A stretch of 64,000 bases of DNA from CAYPNF01 sp964411985 (GTDB lineage: Bacteria; Verrucomicrobiota; Verrucomicrobiia; Limisphaerales; J093): positions 1 to 64,000 of the forward strand of contig CAYPNF010000007.1 of the NCBI GenBank assembly GCA_964411985.1. The letters are read 5' to 3'. The notes under the pieces are model-generated. The model had not been told where the DNA came from. It saw only the letters and a list, made by a program, of their open reading frames with translations, and searched no databases. Position 1 is the stretch's first letter; each line of letters opens with the position of its first letter. Positions 39,428-48,363 of this stretch are shown here, piece by piece. The position numbers were made by a program, and so were the translations under genes.

Positions 39428-40243
39428 GTGCATAGCGCTACGCAGATTGCGATCGCCATTTTTGGGGCGCTGTTCATCGGGATTTCCAAAGCCGGTTTTG
39501 GGGGTGGACTGGGGATGCTGACCACACCGTTGTGCGTGCTGGCGTTTGGTCCCAAGGACGCGATTGGGATTCTACTTCCACTGCTCTGCATCGGAGACCT
39601 TTTCTCGGTCTATCACTACTGGGGTCGCTGGGCGAAGAAGAACCTGGGTTACCTGCTGCCGGGAGTGGTCGTGGGGGTGTTCATTGGCGTGCAGTTGATT
39701 GGGAACTTCTCTCCGCGCCAGCTCAACGTGGCGATTGGTTTCCTGGCGATCATCTTCGTGAGCTTCCAGCTGGCAAAGGAATATGTGTTTCGCGCGGAAG
39801 GACGCTTTGAGCCAAGTCACCGGATTGGCGTGCCCTGTGGGATTGTGTCGGGCATTACGTCCACCTTTGCGCATGGTGCGGGGCCGGTGGTCAGCATGTT
39901 TCTGATCCCGCAAGGATTGGACAAAGTCACGTACGTGGGCACGACGGTCCTGGTGTTTACGTGGATCAACTGGATCAAGCTGCCGTTCTTCTGCCTGGAT
40001 CGGAGTTGGGTCCAGGTGTCGTGGTTGCCGACGGAGGCACTCATCAACAAACAGACACTTCTGACGAGTGCGTGGTTGGCACCCATCGTGCCGGTGGGAG
40101 TGTGGCTAGGGGTCTGGATGAACCGGCGCATCTCGGAGAAGTATTTTCTGAAAGTGATCTACTGCCTGATCTTCCTGGCCGGGCTGCAGTTGATCTTCGG
40201 GTTTGATTTGGGGGCGTTGCTGAAGGGCTTGGTGCGGCAGTAG
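39428..40243 (+). CDS. TauE/SafE (TSUP) family membrane exporter
   Basis: 271 residues with about eight transmembrane helices. The N-terminus has the family's G-I-S-K-A-G-F-G-G-G-L-G motif (about 18-29), repeated in diverged form in the second half near G-I-V-S-G-I-T-S-T-F-A-H-G-A-G-P. Members export sulfite, sulfoacetate or related small anions; the substrate here is unknown. The start is GTG. It belongs to no obvious sulfur operon. Confidence 0.85.
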   Translation: MHSATQIAIAIFGALFIGISKAGFGGGLGMLTTPLCVLAFGPKDAIGILLPLLCIGDLFSVYHYWGRWAKKNLGYLLPGVVVGVFIGVQLIGNFSPRQLNVAIGFLAIIFVSFQLAKEYVFRAEGRFEPSHRIGVPCGIVSGITSTFAHGAGPVVSMFLIPQGLDKVTYVGTTVLVFTWINWIKLPFFCLDRSWVQVSWLPTEALINKQTLLTSAWLAPIVPVGVWLGVWMNRRISEKYFLKVIYCLIFLAGLQLIFGFDLGALLKGLVRQ

Positions 40244-40603
40244 CGCGTGAGGCTGACGGAGGGGGCAGGGGAAGAGAAGCCACGAGTGTTTGTTTGGCCG
40301 CGGGAAAGAGTAGACGGCGCAGGATTGGACGCAAGAGGCACAATGGTTGAACAATCAAGTCTCGCTCTCCAAATCCACGTCGCGTCCAAGGTCACGCTGC
40401 CTCTCGAACACCTCGTCTGGTCCCGCATCAGGCATGCGCATCAGGCATGCGCAACCGGTAATCCCTGAGTGAGGGCTGTCTGGACTTCTTTGGCAGTGCC
40501 TTTCTGAGCATGGGTCGACGCTTCTTTCCTGACTTTTGCATGCGGCTATGAATTACCAAAACTCGAATACTCGAACCACGAAATCAGGTTATCACTGTCT
40601 GCC
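40244..40603. other. Intergenic region with small tandem repeat
   Basis: 360 nt between convergent genes. Two perfect copies of the 13-mer GCATCAGGCATGC are at 40425-40437 and 40438-40450. No RNA gene, clear terminator or credible coding frame is seen in the rest. Confidence 0.5.
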
Positions 40604-42739
40604 CTATTTCCCCACACGATCGAATTTCACGAGCCACTCTACCTCACGATTCTCCGTTGATTTCAGGCTCAACCGGAGCAGTCCGGGCTCCTGTTGCATG
40701 GAAGCGGCCACACCGGACTGCTGATCCGCTGAGCTGACTTGGCAGGTCGAGGCGGTCCAGTTGCCCTTCGTGGAGGTGGTGCAGATGCGCAATTCGGTGG
40801 TGTCACCGCCCACGAGTTTGCATTTGCCCGAAAGGGTGGTCCCGCTCCAGCGGTCGGCGCTGATGTCAACGAAGCACTGGGTGATATGGCGGGAGCTGCC
40901 GAGGACTTGCGGATGGTCCAGCACTCTGGCCAAGGCGATGACGCTGGAGCCGGAGGGAGGTAATTCGGATGAAACAATGCCCTCGCGAACGGGAACGAGT
41001 CGGCCGCTCCAGTAATCAAGGCCGACGAATGGGCCCTGTTCGGTTTTTAGCCCCGTTTCACTGAGCTTGGCGGATACTGTGGCTGGCTTGGTGGCGTCCC
41101 AGTTAAAGAGTCCGACGACGTGCCTTTTGCCATTGGTGAGACTCCAAACTCGGGCCGGCATGTTCTCGAAGAGATCAAGGGGGCGCGCGGCCAGACCGGT
41201 GTTGGGCATGGACCGTTTGACGCAGTCCAGGCGGTCGGCTGGCAATCCCGGCAGCCACTCGCTGACGAGGTTCAAGCTACCCGATACTGCGATCCATGAG
41301 GCGAAAGATCGGGCTTGGGTGAGAGTTAGCGGGGCACGGACCATCAGGCAGTCCGGATCATTGTGCCAAACGCGGTTGTGGAGGAAGTAAAGGCGGGTGC
41401 CTAGATGGAAGTTGGGGAGAATCGCGCCCCAATCAGCCCCTGTGTCGGGACCGATGCGCATGGCATCCACCAGACCCATGGCCCCGCCCATGGAACGGAA
41501 GTTCTGCGCCACGTTGCACGCTGCGATATAGGTCTTTGGGCCTGCGGCCTTGCGCATGGTACGAATGCCGGCTCGATACGTTTCGATGCCGGTCATGTGC
41601 GGATCGTGAAAGACGGCATCGCCGAACTGGTCCTCGACATAAGCGGTGCCGGGATAGGTGCACTTTGCCGCGAGGCCGCACCACATCGCGTCAGGCTTCA
41701 GGTAGCGGTAACCCCAATCCTGGGTGATGCGTCCGACCGAATCCTGCAGAAAGCGGCGCGCATCTGGGTGGGTCATGTCCAGGCACCAGCCGGCCCAAAG
41801 CACTTCATAGAGCGATCCGTCCAGTTTCTTCACAAACCAATCCTGATGATCCTTGAAGAGGGGATCGCGGGGATCCCACGAGAACGGGGTAAACCAGATC
41901 CCGGGTTGGAGGCCGTGGCCCGTGAGCATGGTGGCGTTGGCCTTCATGCCTGAGGGGTAGGGACCGCGTGGATCATGGCGGGTGAAATTGCCCGTGGGTC
42001 CCGTGCCCATAATGCCGCCTTTCTGGACGGCAGGTCCCTGCCATTGGTCATCTACCAGGATGGTATCGAAGCCATACTTGTTCATTTCCCGATCACAGAA
42101 CGCTCCCAACTCCGCCAGGGCTTTCTCGTTCGAAGCCCCGCCGTGCGGATCGGAGTACCAGGTGCAATAGCCATTGGGAATCTTCGGCAGCTTGATGTGA
42201 TGCGCCTTGGCAATCAGCTCGGCGTAGGTCTCCAGGCCGACCCTGGCATCGGTGAATGAGCCCACTACGAAAGTCTCCGTTACGACCTTCTGCCCTGGTC
42301 GGATGAGGAGTCGGCCGTATTCGAGTCGGCCAGCAATCTTCAGCCCCCGGTCGGTGGCCTGGCTGTGCACGCTGCCGCTACCTCGCTCCTGGGTGATCCA
42401 GCCTGCGATGGTGGCTGCCGTGGCGTCCGGTCGCGCGACGCCGAGAAACAGGTGACTTGAGGCCGGTGCTTCGGCTCCCTTCAGCCCATCGACGCCCATG
42501 GTCCGCCATTCCTGGACTGGACCTGGCAAGGGAACCTGGTGAACGAACTCGAGCGACCTCACCTCCCGATCCTGCATGCCGTGGTTGTGGAGTTCCCGCC
42601 GATAGGTGGTAAACGGGGATTTGGGGCCGGTTTCGATGAGATCGATGTCTCCGTCCGGGCGGACGATCCTCCGGGTGCCGGCGGTGGCGCTCACAGACAG
42701 AAGGATCGAAATGGCGAGGAGCGCGAGGCAAGTTTTCAT
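40604..42739 (-). CDS. Secreted alpha-galactosidase (clan GH-D)
   Basis: 711 residues from ATG 42739, which opens a clean signal peptide (M-K-T-C-L-A-L-L-A-I-S-I-L-L, cleavage after A-T-A). Clan GH-D (GH36/GH27-like) features are visible: D-D-Q-W near residue 230, nucleophile candidate D350 in L-K-P-D-A-M-W, and acid/base candidate D432 in R-I-G-P-D-T-G. A C-terminal beta region (about 530-711) may aid sugar binding. The enzyme would release terminal alpha-galactose outside the cytoplasm. In-frame ATGs at 42760 and 42802 are alternatives. It lies head-to-head with the next hydrolase. Confidence 0.85.
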   Translation of the reverse strand: MKTCLALLAISILLSVSATAGTRRIVRPDGDIDLIETGPKSPFTTYRRELHNHGMQDREVRSLEFVHQVPLPGPVQEWRTMGVDGLKGAEAPASSHLFLGVARPDATAATIAGWITQERGSGSVHSQATDRGLKIAGRLEYGRLLIRPGQKVVTETFVVGSFTDARVGLETYAELIAKAHHIKLPKIPNGYCTWYSDPHGGASNEKALAELGAFCDREMNKYGFDTILVDDQWQGPAVQKGGIMGTGPTGNFTRHDPRGPYPSGMKANATMLTGHGLQPGIWFTPFSWDPRDPLFKDHQDWFVKKLDGSLYEVLWAGWCLDMTHPDARRFLQDSVGRITQDWGYRYLKPDAMWCGLAAKCTYPGTAYVEDQFGDAVFHDPHMTGIETYRAGIRTMRKAAGPKTYIAACNVAQNFRSMGGAMGLVDAMRIGPDTGADWGAILPNFHLGTRLYFLHNRVWHNDPDCLMVRAPLTLTQARSFASWIAVSGSLNLVSEWLPGLPADRLDCVKRSMPNTGLAARPLDLFENMPARVWSLTNGKRHVVGLFNWDATKPATVSAKLSETGLKTEQGPFVGLDYWSGRLVPVREGIVSSELPPSGSSVIALARVLDHPQVLGSSRHITQCFVDISADRWSGTTLSGKCKLVGGDTTELRICTTSTKGNWTASTCQVSSADQQSGVAASMQQEPGLLRLSLKSTENREVEWLVKFDRVGK

Positions 42740-42921
42740 GTCCGGGTGGTGTTTGAGCATGTTTCCGGAGGGTACACCGGGATCGTGATCAGGAGCAACC
42801 ACAGACCTGTCTTCCCTGGGTACGAGGAGGCCTCGGAGCGTGAGTCCTTACCGGCTGCACTGTCTTATCTATGAGTCTAGGTTGGCCTAGGCTTCGAGGG
42901 TAGTTGACTGGGAGCCTGGAT

Positions 42922-44886
42922 ATGCGTGTTACACTGGTGAGGTTTGTTGTTGGGTTAGCATTGGCATTGGCCGCTGTGGGGGAAGCGGCCGAAGCCGGTG
43001 GGGGGCCCGCTGTGTCTGCGGGTATCTTCACGAACATGGACTTCGAACTGGGCGCGCCCGGGGAAATGCCCACCGGTTGGTATGTGCCGAAGGTGCTCGC
43101 GGAGCAAGGATTCGTGGGCGTGCTCACGACCAACCAGCCGAAACAGGGGCTGCAATGCGCGGAGATCCGCTGGCCGCAGGAGCCGAAGGCTGGCGCGAAC
43201 ACTTTTGCCAACCTGATGCAGTCCATCGATGCCACCCCTTGGCGCGGCGCTAGAATCAAGGTCACCGCAGCCGTCCGAGTGGCATCGGCTGAAAACCGTC
43301 AACGGGCGCAAATGTGGTTTCGGGTGGATTGTCCCAATGGGATTGGGGCATTCGACAACATGCAGGATCGCCCGATTGTGAGCACGAACTGGGCGGACTA
43401 CTCCATTACGGCGGACGTGGCCGACGATGCCAAACGACTGGTCCTGGGCCTGATGACTCATCAAGGGGCGACGGCTTGGTGGGATGACATCCGGATCGAG
43501 CGTGTCACGGAGGTTGGCGCGGAGGGACTCGAGGAGCTGCAAGGCAAGTGGAAGGGGTCCCTCGAGGTGGGACCGGTGACTCTGCGCGTGTTCTTTGTTT
43601 TTGAGAAACAGGGTACCAGGCGAATCCAGGGTTACTTCGTGTCCCCCGACCAAAGCGAGACCCAGCTGCCGGTGACCCGCATGGAATTGACTGGGGACTT
43701 GGTGAACCTGGCGGTGGCGTCCGTGAACGGCTTCTACACCGGCAAGCTGGACCGGGTTGCGCGCACCATGGTCGGAACCTGGAAGCAGGGTCCCGCGTCA
43801 TTGCCGTTGGCACTCGCGTTTACCGACGCCGATTGGAATTTGCGTCGTCCGCAGTCCCCACAACCGCCTTTCCCTTATCGAAGCGAGGACGTGGTGTTCA
43901 AGAGCCACCAAGCCAGTCTGGCGGGAACCTTGACCGAACCCGAAGGGCGAGGGCCGTTCCCGGCGCTGATCCTCATCACCGGCTCTGGGCCTCAGGACCG
44001 CGATGAAACTCTCTTTGGGCATAAACCGTTCGGAGTGCTCGCGGATTTCCTGAGCAGGAACGGCTATGCCGTTTTGCGCTATGACGATCGCGGTGTGGGA
44101 AAGTCGACGGGTGACTTTCAGTCAGCAACCTCGCAGGACTTCTCCTATGACGCGGAGGCAGCGTTCGATTTTCTCAAAACCCGCCCCGAGATCGATCCGA
44201 AGCGGATTGGTTTTGCGGGGCATAGCGAGGGCGGCATGATCGCCCCGATGATCGCGGCGCGGAGATCAGACGTGGCCTTTCTGATCCTTCTGGCGGCCCC
44301 AGGGATCACAGGACAGGAGATCGCGCTCGCGCAGTCGGAGACCTTTTCCCGGCAGAAGGGCTTTAGTGAAGAGAGCATCGTGAAATGTCGTCCCTTGTCT
44401 CGAGAGATGCTCCAAATGCTGCAGTCGAGCCGGTCCACCGACGAACTCAAAGCCAAGTTCGACGACTTGGAGCAACGCATGCTTCCCCTCATGGAGGAGA
44501 AAGACCGTCAGCTCTATGCCAAGCTCAAAGCGGTGCGCCAATCGGACATGGAGTTTGGTTTGGCAAACATTCGGACGAGTTGGACGCGATTCCTGCTGCG
44601 GTACGATCCAGCGGGGGACCTAGGGAGGGTCAAGTGCCCCGTGCTGGCGCTAAACGGGCAGTTGGACACCCAGGTGCTCGCCGCTCAGAACTTGCCAGCT
44701 ATCGAAAAGGGCATCCGAGCAGGCGGAAACGGTCGTGTTACCGTTTGCGAGTTGAAGGGGCTCAACCACCTTTTCCAGACCGCAAAGACCGGTGAGCTCA
44801 AGGAATATGGAGAGATCGAAGAGACCTTTGCCCCGGTCGCCTTGGCGAAGATCCTGGAATGGTTGAAAGGGGAGGTGATGAGGTGA
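42922..44886 (+). CDS. Secreted alpha/beta hydrolase with N-terminal binding domain
   Basis: 654 residues with a signal peptide (1-22). Residues about 28-200 look like a jelly-roll carbohydrate-binding type domain (N-M-D-F-E-L-G-A-P and P-T-G-W-Y), followed by a small beta domain (about 205-310) and a C-terminal alpha/beta hydrolase. The catalytic triad is S435 in G-H-S-E-G-G, D582 in G-Q-L-D-T and H616 in L-N-H-L-F. The G-S-G-P-Q-D-R-D-E-T motif is typical of this hydrolase group. It is probably an esterase; substrate unknown. GGGAG lies before ATG 42922; the frame extends to a TTG at 42904. Confidence 0.82.
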   Translation: MRVTLVRFVVGLALALAAVGEAAEAGGGPAVSAGIFTNMDFELGAPGEMPTGWYVPKVLAEQGFVGVLTTNQPKQGLQCAEIRWPQEPKAGANTFANLMQSIDATPWRGARIKVTAAVRVASAENRQRAQMWFRVDCPNGIGAFDNMQDRPIVSTNWADYSITADVADDAKRLVLGLMTHQGATAWWDDIRIERVTEVGAEGLEELQGKWKGSLEVGPVTLRVFFVFEKQGTRRIQGYFVSPDQSETQLPVTRMELTGDLVNLAVASVNGFYTGKLDRVARTMVGTWKQGPASLPLALAFTDADWNLRRPQSPQPPFPYRSEDVVFKSHQASLAGTLTEPEGRGPFPALILITGSGPQDRDETLFGHKPFGVLADFLSRNGYAVLRYDDRGVGKSTGDFQSATSQDFSYDAEAAFDFLKTRPEIDPKRIGFAGHSEGGMIAPMIAARRSDVAFLILLAAPGITGQEIALAQSETFSRQKGFSEESIVKCRPLSREMLQMLQSSRSTDELKAKFDDLEQRMLPLMEEKDRQLYAKLKAVRQSDMEFGLANIRTSWTRFLLRYDPAGDLGRVKCPVLALNGQLDTQVLAAQNLPAIEKGIRAGGNGRVTVCELKGLNHLFQTAKTGELKEYGEIEETFAPVALAKILEWLKGEVMR

Positions 44887-45176
44887 GTGGGAATGCGAGG
44901 GTTGGTTTGCCGCGATGAAGCACAAAAGGCACAGAACCTTGCATGCTATGATCTTGAAGTGCTGGAAGCGAAGCGTGGCCATGGAATTGAACGGGAAAAT
45001 GGACAAGATTTGTGAGCATGACCGGCCTCAGCAGAAGCGGTGGAAAGCACACAGAATGGCTCCGACCATGCGCGTCGAAATAAGTAATCCAGAGCGCATG
45101 AAACCGAAAGTCATGGAAATGGTGCGACGATTCCTGCCCCCAAATAGGCCATAAAGCTCCTCAGGAAGAACATCGT

Positions 45177-47129
45177 TTATTGGCCTTGCACCGAAACAGG
45201 TCGAACGCTGAAATTGTCAAAGTGACTTCGCTGCCACCCGCATCCAAAACCGGCGAGCCCCTTGCGGTAAGTGAAATCCGTCACTCTTGCGACGACCTTC
45301 CGGTCGACTAGGGCGGTGACTTGGTTTCCTTTGAACTTCAACCCCAGCCAGTGCCACCGGTCGGCGGCGAAGCGAGCCTTGCCTCGGGCGAGTTCGTCCG
45401 TATGCCGCCAGAGCGTCCACTCCCCCTCGGTGCTGACTTGGAGCCAGTACCCGACCGGCGGCGCGTCGGATTGAAGGATACGTTGGGTGCGTCCGATGAC
45501 GGATGCATATCCCTTCCTGTCGGGTAACGTTTCCACTTCGACGGCGTAGTCCCTCCAACGCTCGTCGCCCATGATGGTAAATGGTTCCGGGTTCTTGTGG
45601 TGACGCCATTCGATGCCCAGCTTGGGTACGACTTGCCGCAAGCAGTTGCCACGGCCGCCGGGTCGGTTCACGACCTCAAACACCCCCGCCTGATCGATGA
45701 AGTACCTTGGCAGGGCGTGTTCCGGACGGGTGTCGAAGCGGTCCACGTAGGGCAGCCGGAAGACGGTGGAATCGGGCGGGGTGAGGGTATGACTGCCTTT
45801 CTGCTGGCCGGTGGTTGTGCTGAGAGTGTAGAGGGCCTCGTTGTCAAAGCGACACTTGATCTGCCCGTCCTTGGGCTCGATCGTTGCGAGTTCCTCGAAC
45901 TGTTTCTGATAAGTCGACCGCCACACGTGCAGCCGTTTGCTCGGGAAACCGGCGCCCAGTTGAAAAGTGACGTCGAAACCCCGCCCCAGGCCGGAGAAGG
46001 CGTGGGAAGAATCCATCGTCTCGACGACGATCGTGTAATCGGCACCGTCGGCGCTGCGCAAAGTCACGTAGCTGCCGCCCTTCTGGTCCACGTAGCCGCA
46101 CGCGCTGTCGATATACTGCCAGCCGGGTTCGGCAAATTGCGTGGTGTGGGCGAAGGCCCAGATCGCGGGATCGATCTTGTAGTGGCCCGACCAGGGCTCA
46201 TTGGCCGTCATTAGGCCAGAACGAGGCAGCGGCAGGATGTCGTAATAGCTGGTCACGAGCGACCAGGTGATGACGCGCGTCATGCGGCCATCGATATAGC
46301 AGCGATTCAGGAGTTTCGCGATCTTGGTGGCGCCATACCAGTCGCCGATCCACGGACCGTCTTCATTCGCCCACAGGGGCTTGCCGGTTTTCTGGGCTGC
46401 GTCCGTGCTCCAGTAGCTCAGGTAGTGATCCCCCAAGGCGTATACCGCGCGGTCGAGGTTGGGATCTTTCGCTATGTCGTTGACGATTGCCCACTTGCTC
46501 TCGGGGTCAGATTGATCGGCAGCGCCGATGAGTACGTGTCCGGCACCGGCGCTGTCGAGTGTCTGGCGCAGAGTCTTGATCCACTCGGTGTCGTACTTTG
46601 TTTCGTTCCAGATGCCTTGGTAGCGGGTCTCAATCCCCAGCTCTTTCTGAGTGCGACGGTGAAATGCTGCTATGAAATCGGCGTTATCCTGGGAGTAGAA
46701 CTTGCCATTGCCGATATAGGAAGGCGCACCCCACTGGAGTGCGTCCAGGAGAATCAACGGGTTGCGTCGTTTGGACTCCACCATGAGCCACCCTTCATAG
46801 CCGCGCTTGAAGTGGGCTGGATTCGCCTCCAGGAACTCCTCGCGGGTGTGGGCGAAGGCGGGTTCCGTGCCGCAGGTCGAGTTGACATCGCCGCCGATCT
46901 CGACCTTCAAGTGTTGGAGGCTGGCGCCGAACTTTGGCTTGAACAGCAGGTCCAGCACTTCACTCCGCTGCGGTTCCGGGTAATCGATGAGCAGCTTGGA
47001 GGAAGCTCCGGCGCTCAGTGCGCCGAACCCTTCAAACACACGTCCTCCACGGCTGGCGTCCAGCGTAACGGTCTGGGCGTTAAGCAGGGCAGGAGAGACT
47101 AGGGCCAGCAGCAAGATAAGTGGTTTCAT
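45177..47129 (-). CDS. GH59 galactosylceramidase-like beta-galactosidase, secreted
   Basis: 650 residues with a signal peptide (1-18). The sequence follows animal galactocerebrosidase closely: G-R-V-F-E-G-F-G-A-L-S-A-G, L-I-D-Y-P-E-P-Q-R, F-G-A-S-L-Q-H-L-K-V-E-I-G-G-D, E-P-W-S-G-H-Y and A-H-T-T-Q-F. Acid/base E176 (G-I-W-N-E) and nucleophile E256 (A-N-E-D) correspond to human GALC E182 and E258. A C-terminal lectin-like domain (about 470-645) is present as in GALC. The family removes beta-galactose from galactosylceramide and some related lipids. No saposin-like gene is nearby. Confidence 0.9.
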   Translation of the reverse strand: MKPLILLLALVSPALLNAQTVTLDASRGGRVFEGFGALSAGASSKLLIDYPEPQRSEVLDLLFKPKFGASLQHLKVEIGGDVNSTCGTEPAFAHTREEFLEANPAHFKRGYEGWLMVESKRRNPLILLDALQWGAPSYIGNGKFYSQDNADFIAAFHRRTQKELGIETRYQGIWNETKYDTEWIKTLRQTLDSAGAGHVLIGAADQSDPESKWAIVNDIAKDPNLDRAVYALGDHYLSYWSTDAAQKTGKPLWANEDGPWIGDWYGATKIAKLLNRCYIDGRMTRVITWSLVTSYYDILPLPRSGLMTANEPWSGHYKIDPAIWAFAHTTQFAEPGWQYIDSACGYVDQKGGSYVTLRSADGADYTIVVETMDSSHAFSGLGRGFDVTFQLGAGFPSKRLHVWRSTYQKQFEELATIEPKDGQIKCRFDNEALYTLSTTTGQQKGSHTLTPPDSTVFRLPYVDRFDTRPEHALPRYFIDQAGVFEVVNRPGGRGNCLRQVVPKLGIEWRHHKNPEPFTIMGDERWRDYAVEVETLPDRKGYASVIGRTQRILQSDAPPVGYWLQVSTEGEWTLWRHTDELARGKARFAADRWHWLGLKFKGNQVTALVDRKVVARVTDFTYRKGLAGFGCGWQRSHFDNFSVRPVSVQGQ

Positions 47130-47238
47130 AGGGGATGTTCCGAAAGTCGTTTTGTGTCGTTTTCAGCTCTTACCACCAAAAAACACGTAGTGGTCCAGAT
47201 CGAGATGGTCGCAGTACGTTTTGACGTCATCGCGATGC

Positions 47239-48345
47239 CTACCGCCGTTTCCTCACTGACGAGAGGAGGCTCTGGGTGGCTTCGGTCATGCCTTGGGCAT
47301 AGGCGTTGCGGTCGCGTACGACGAATCGGCGGATCGTCCTCGAGTTGGGACCGGGGCTCGGGAGCGTGTGGCCAGCATCATCGACCGCCACGGCGGCTTC
47401 CTCGAAAGCAAAGAGCGCGTTTTGGTAGGAACGATCGAGGGTGGCGTCGGGTCCGGCGAGGCGGGATCGGTATCTGGTTCCATCGGACTCAATGCGGCGA
47501 CCGCTCATGACTCCAAAAATGGCGGTGCACCAGAGATTCCGCTCGCCCTGCAGGAGCCGTTCCAGGCTTTGCGAGTTTACCGGTTCCTTGAGAAAGGCGA
47601 TCGGTTCCTCGTGGCGTTTCTCGAGGGCGTAGATGAAATACTGCAGCAGCTGGGGCGAGGTGTTCTGGAGCAAATCGCGGTGGGAGATCCGCCAAAACGA
47701 GGCGTGGCCGTGGTTTTGCCAGAGTCCGCCATCAAAACAGGGGACCCAATACACCGGCAGACCGGAGCGCATCATGGCTACGTAGGCTTGTGGGTCCAGT
47801 TGCACATTCCATTCCAGAAACTGGGGGTCGGAAGCTTCGCCGATGAACGCCAGGAACATCCGGACCTTGCGGTGGAACAGCGAAGCATCCCGGTTGAAGG
47901 CCGCCATGATATCGCGAACGCTGCCCACCGTGCAAATGCAGACCGGATCCTTGCTGGTGCGAAGCACCCTCAGAATCCCTTCCACGGCCTTCTGGCCCGA
48001 AGGCGGTTGATCGAGGGCCTGGTCCGAGGGGTCTTTCAAAGGCTGAGGCAGACCGCGGAAAAAGGGGATCTGGCGGTGCGTGATTCGTCCCAGTTGCTCC
48101 AGGGCGGGGAAACCCGGTTGCCGCGCCTGTCTCGCTCCTTGGTCCAAAACAAACAGGCGGACGTCCAGTTCTGGCATCGCAGAGAGCGTCGCGGCGTCGA
48201 AATGATCGTCCGGATCGTCGTGAGGATGAAAGAGGTCGGAGCTGTAGATCACTGGGATCCGTTTCTGAGCGGAAGAGCCAGAGGGGCAAAAGAGCAGACC
48301 AGCCCCCAGCAAGAGCATTGCTGAGAACCGGAGGAGACGGAGCAT
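47239..48345 (-). CDS. Secreted nucleoside-hydrolase-like protein
   Basis: 368 residues with a signal peptide (1-26). It has an aspartate cluster (H-D-D-P-D-D-H-F-D) near residue 41-49 that resembles the calcium site of inosine-uridine nucleoside hydrolases, and a later W-N-V-Q-L-D-P-Q-A-Y segment typical of that fold. It would cleave N-glycosidic bonds outside the cytoplasm if active. The first aspartates do not match the classical D-x-D-x-x-x-D-D exactly, so activity is uncertain. It is 109 nt upstream (leftward strand) of the GH59 gene. Confidence 0.6.
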   Translation of the reverse strand: MLRLLRFSAMLLLGAGLLFCPSGSSAQKRIPVIYSSDLFHPHDDPDDHFDAATLSAMPELDVRLFVLDQGARQARQPGFPALEQLGRITHRQIPFFRGLPQPLKDPSDQALDQPPSGQKAVEGILRVLRTSKDPVCICTVGSVRDIMAAFNRDASLFHRKVRMFLAFIGEASDPQFLEWNVQLDPQAYVAMMRSGLPVYWVPCFDGGLWQNHGHASFWRISHRDLLQNTSPQLLQYFIYALEKRHEEPIAFLKEPVNSQSLERLLQGERNLWCTAIFGVMSGRRIESDGTRYRSRLAGPDATLDRSYQNALFAFEEAAVAVDDAGHTLPSPGPNSRTIRRFVVRDRNAYAQGMTEATQSLLSSVRKRR

Positions 48346-48363
48346 AGAAACCTGTGGGTTGGT

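Noticed and set aside
40247..40468. 73-codon frame after the TauE-type exporter
   Set aside because: Runs through the 13-bp tandem repeat and has no protein-like features.
44915..45154. 79-codon frame between the alpha/beta hydrolase and GH59
   Set aside because: No recognised motif, unusual His/Met/Lys composition, no ribosome-binding site; sits in a convergent spacer.
47293..48324. 343-codon open frame on the plus strand
   Set aside because: Opposite the minus-strand gene with signal peptide and nucleoside-hydrolase motifs; high GC leaves long antisense frames open.
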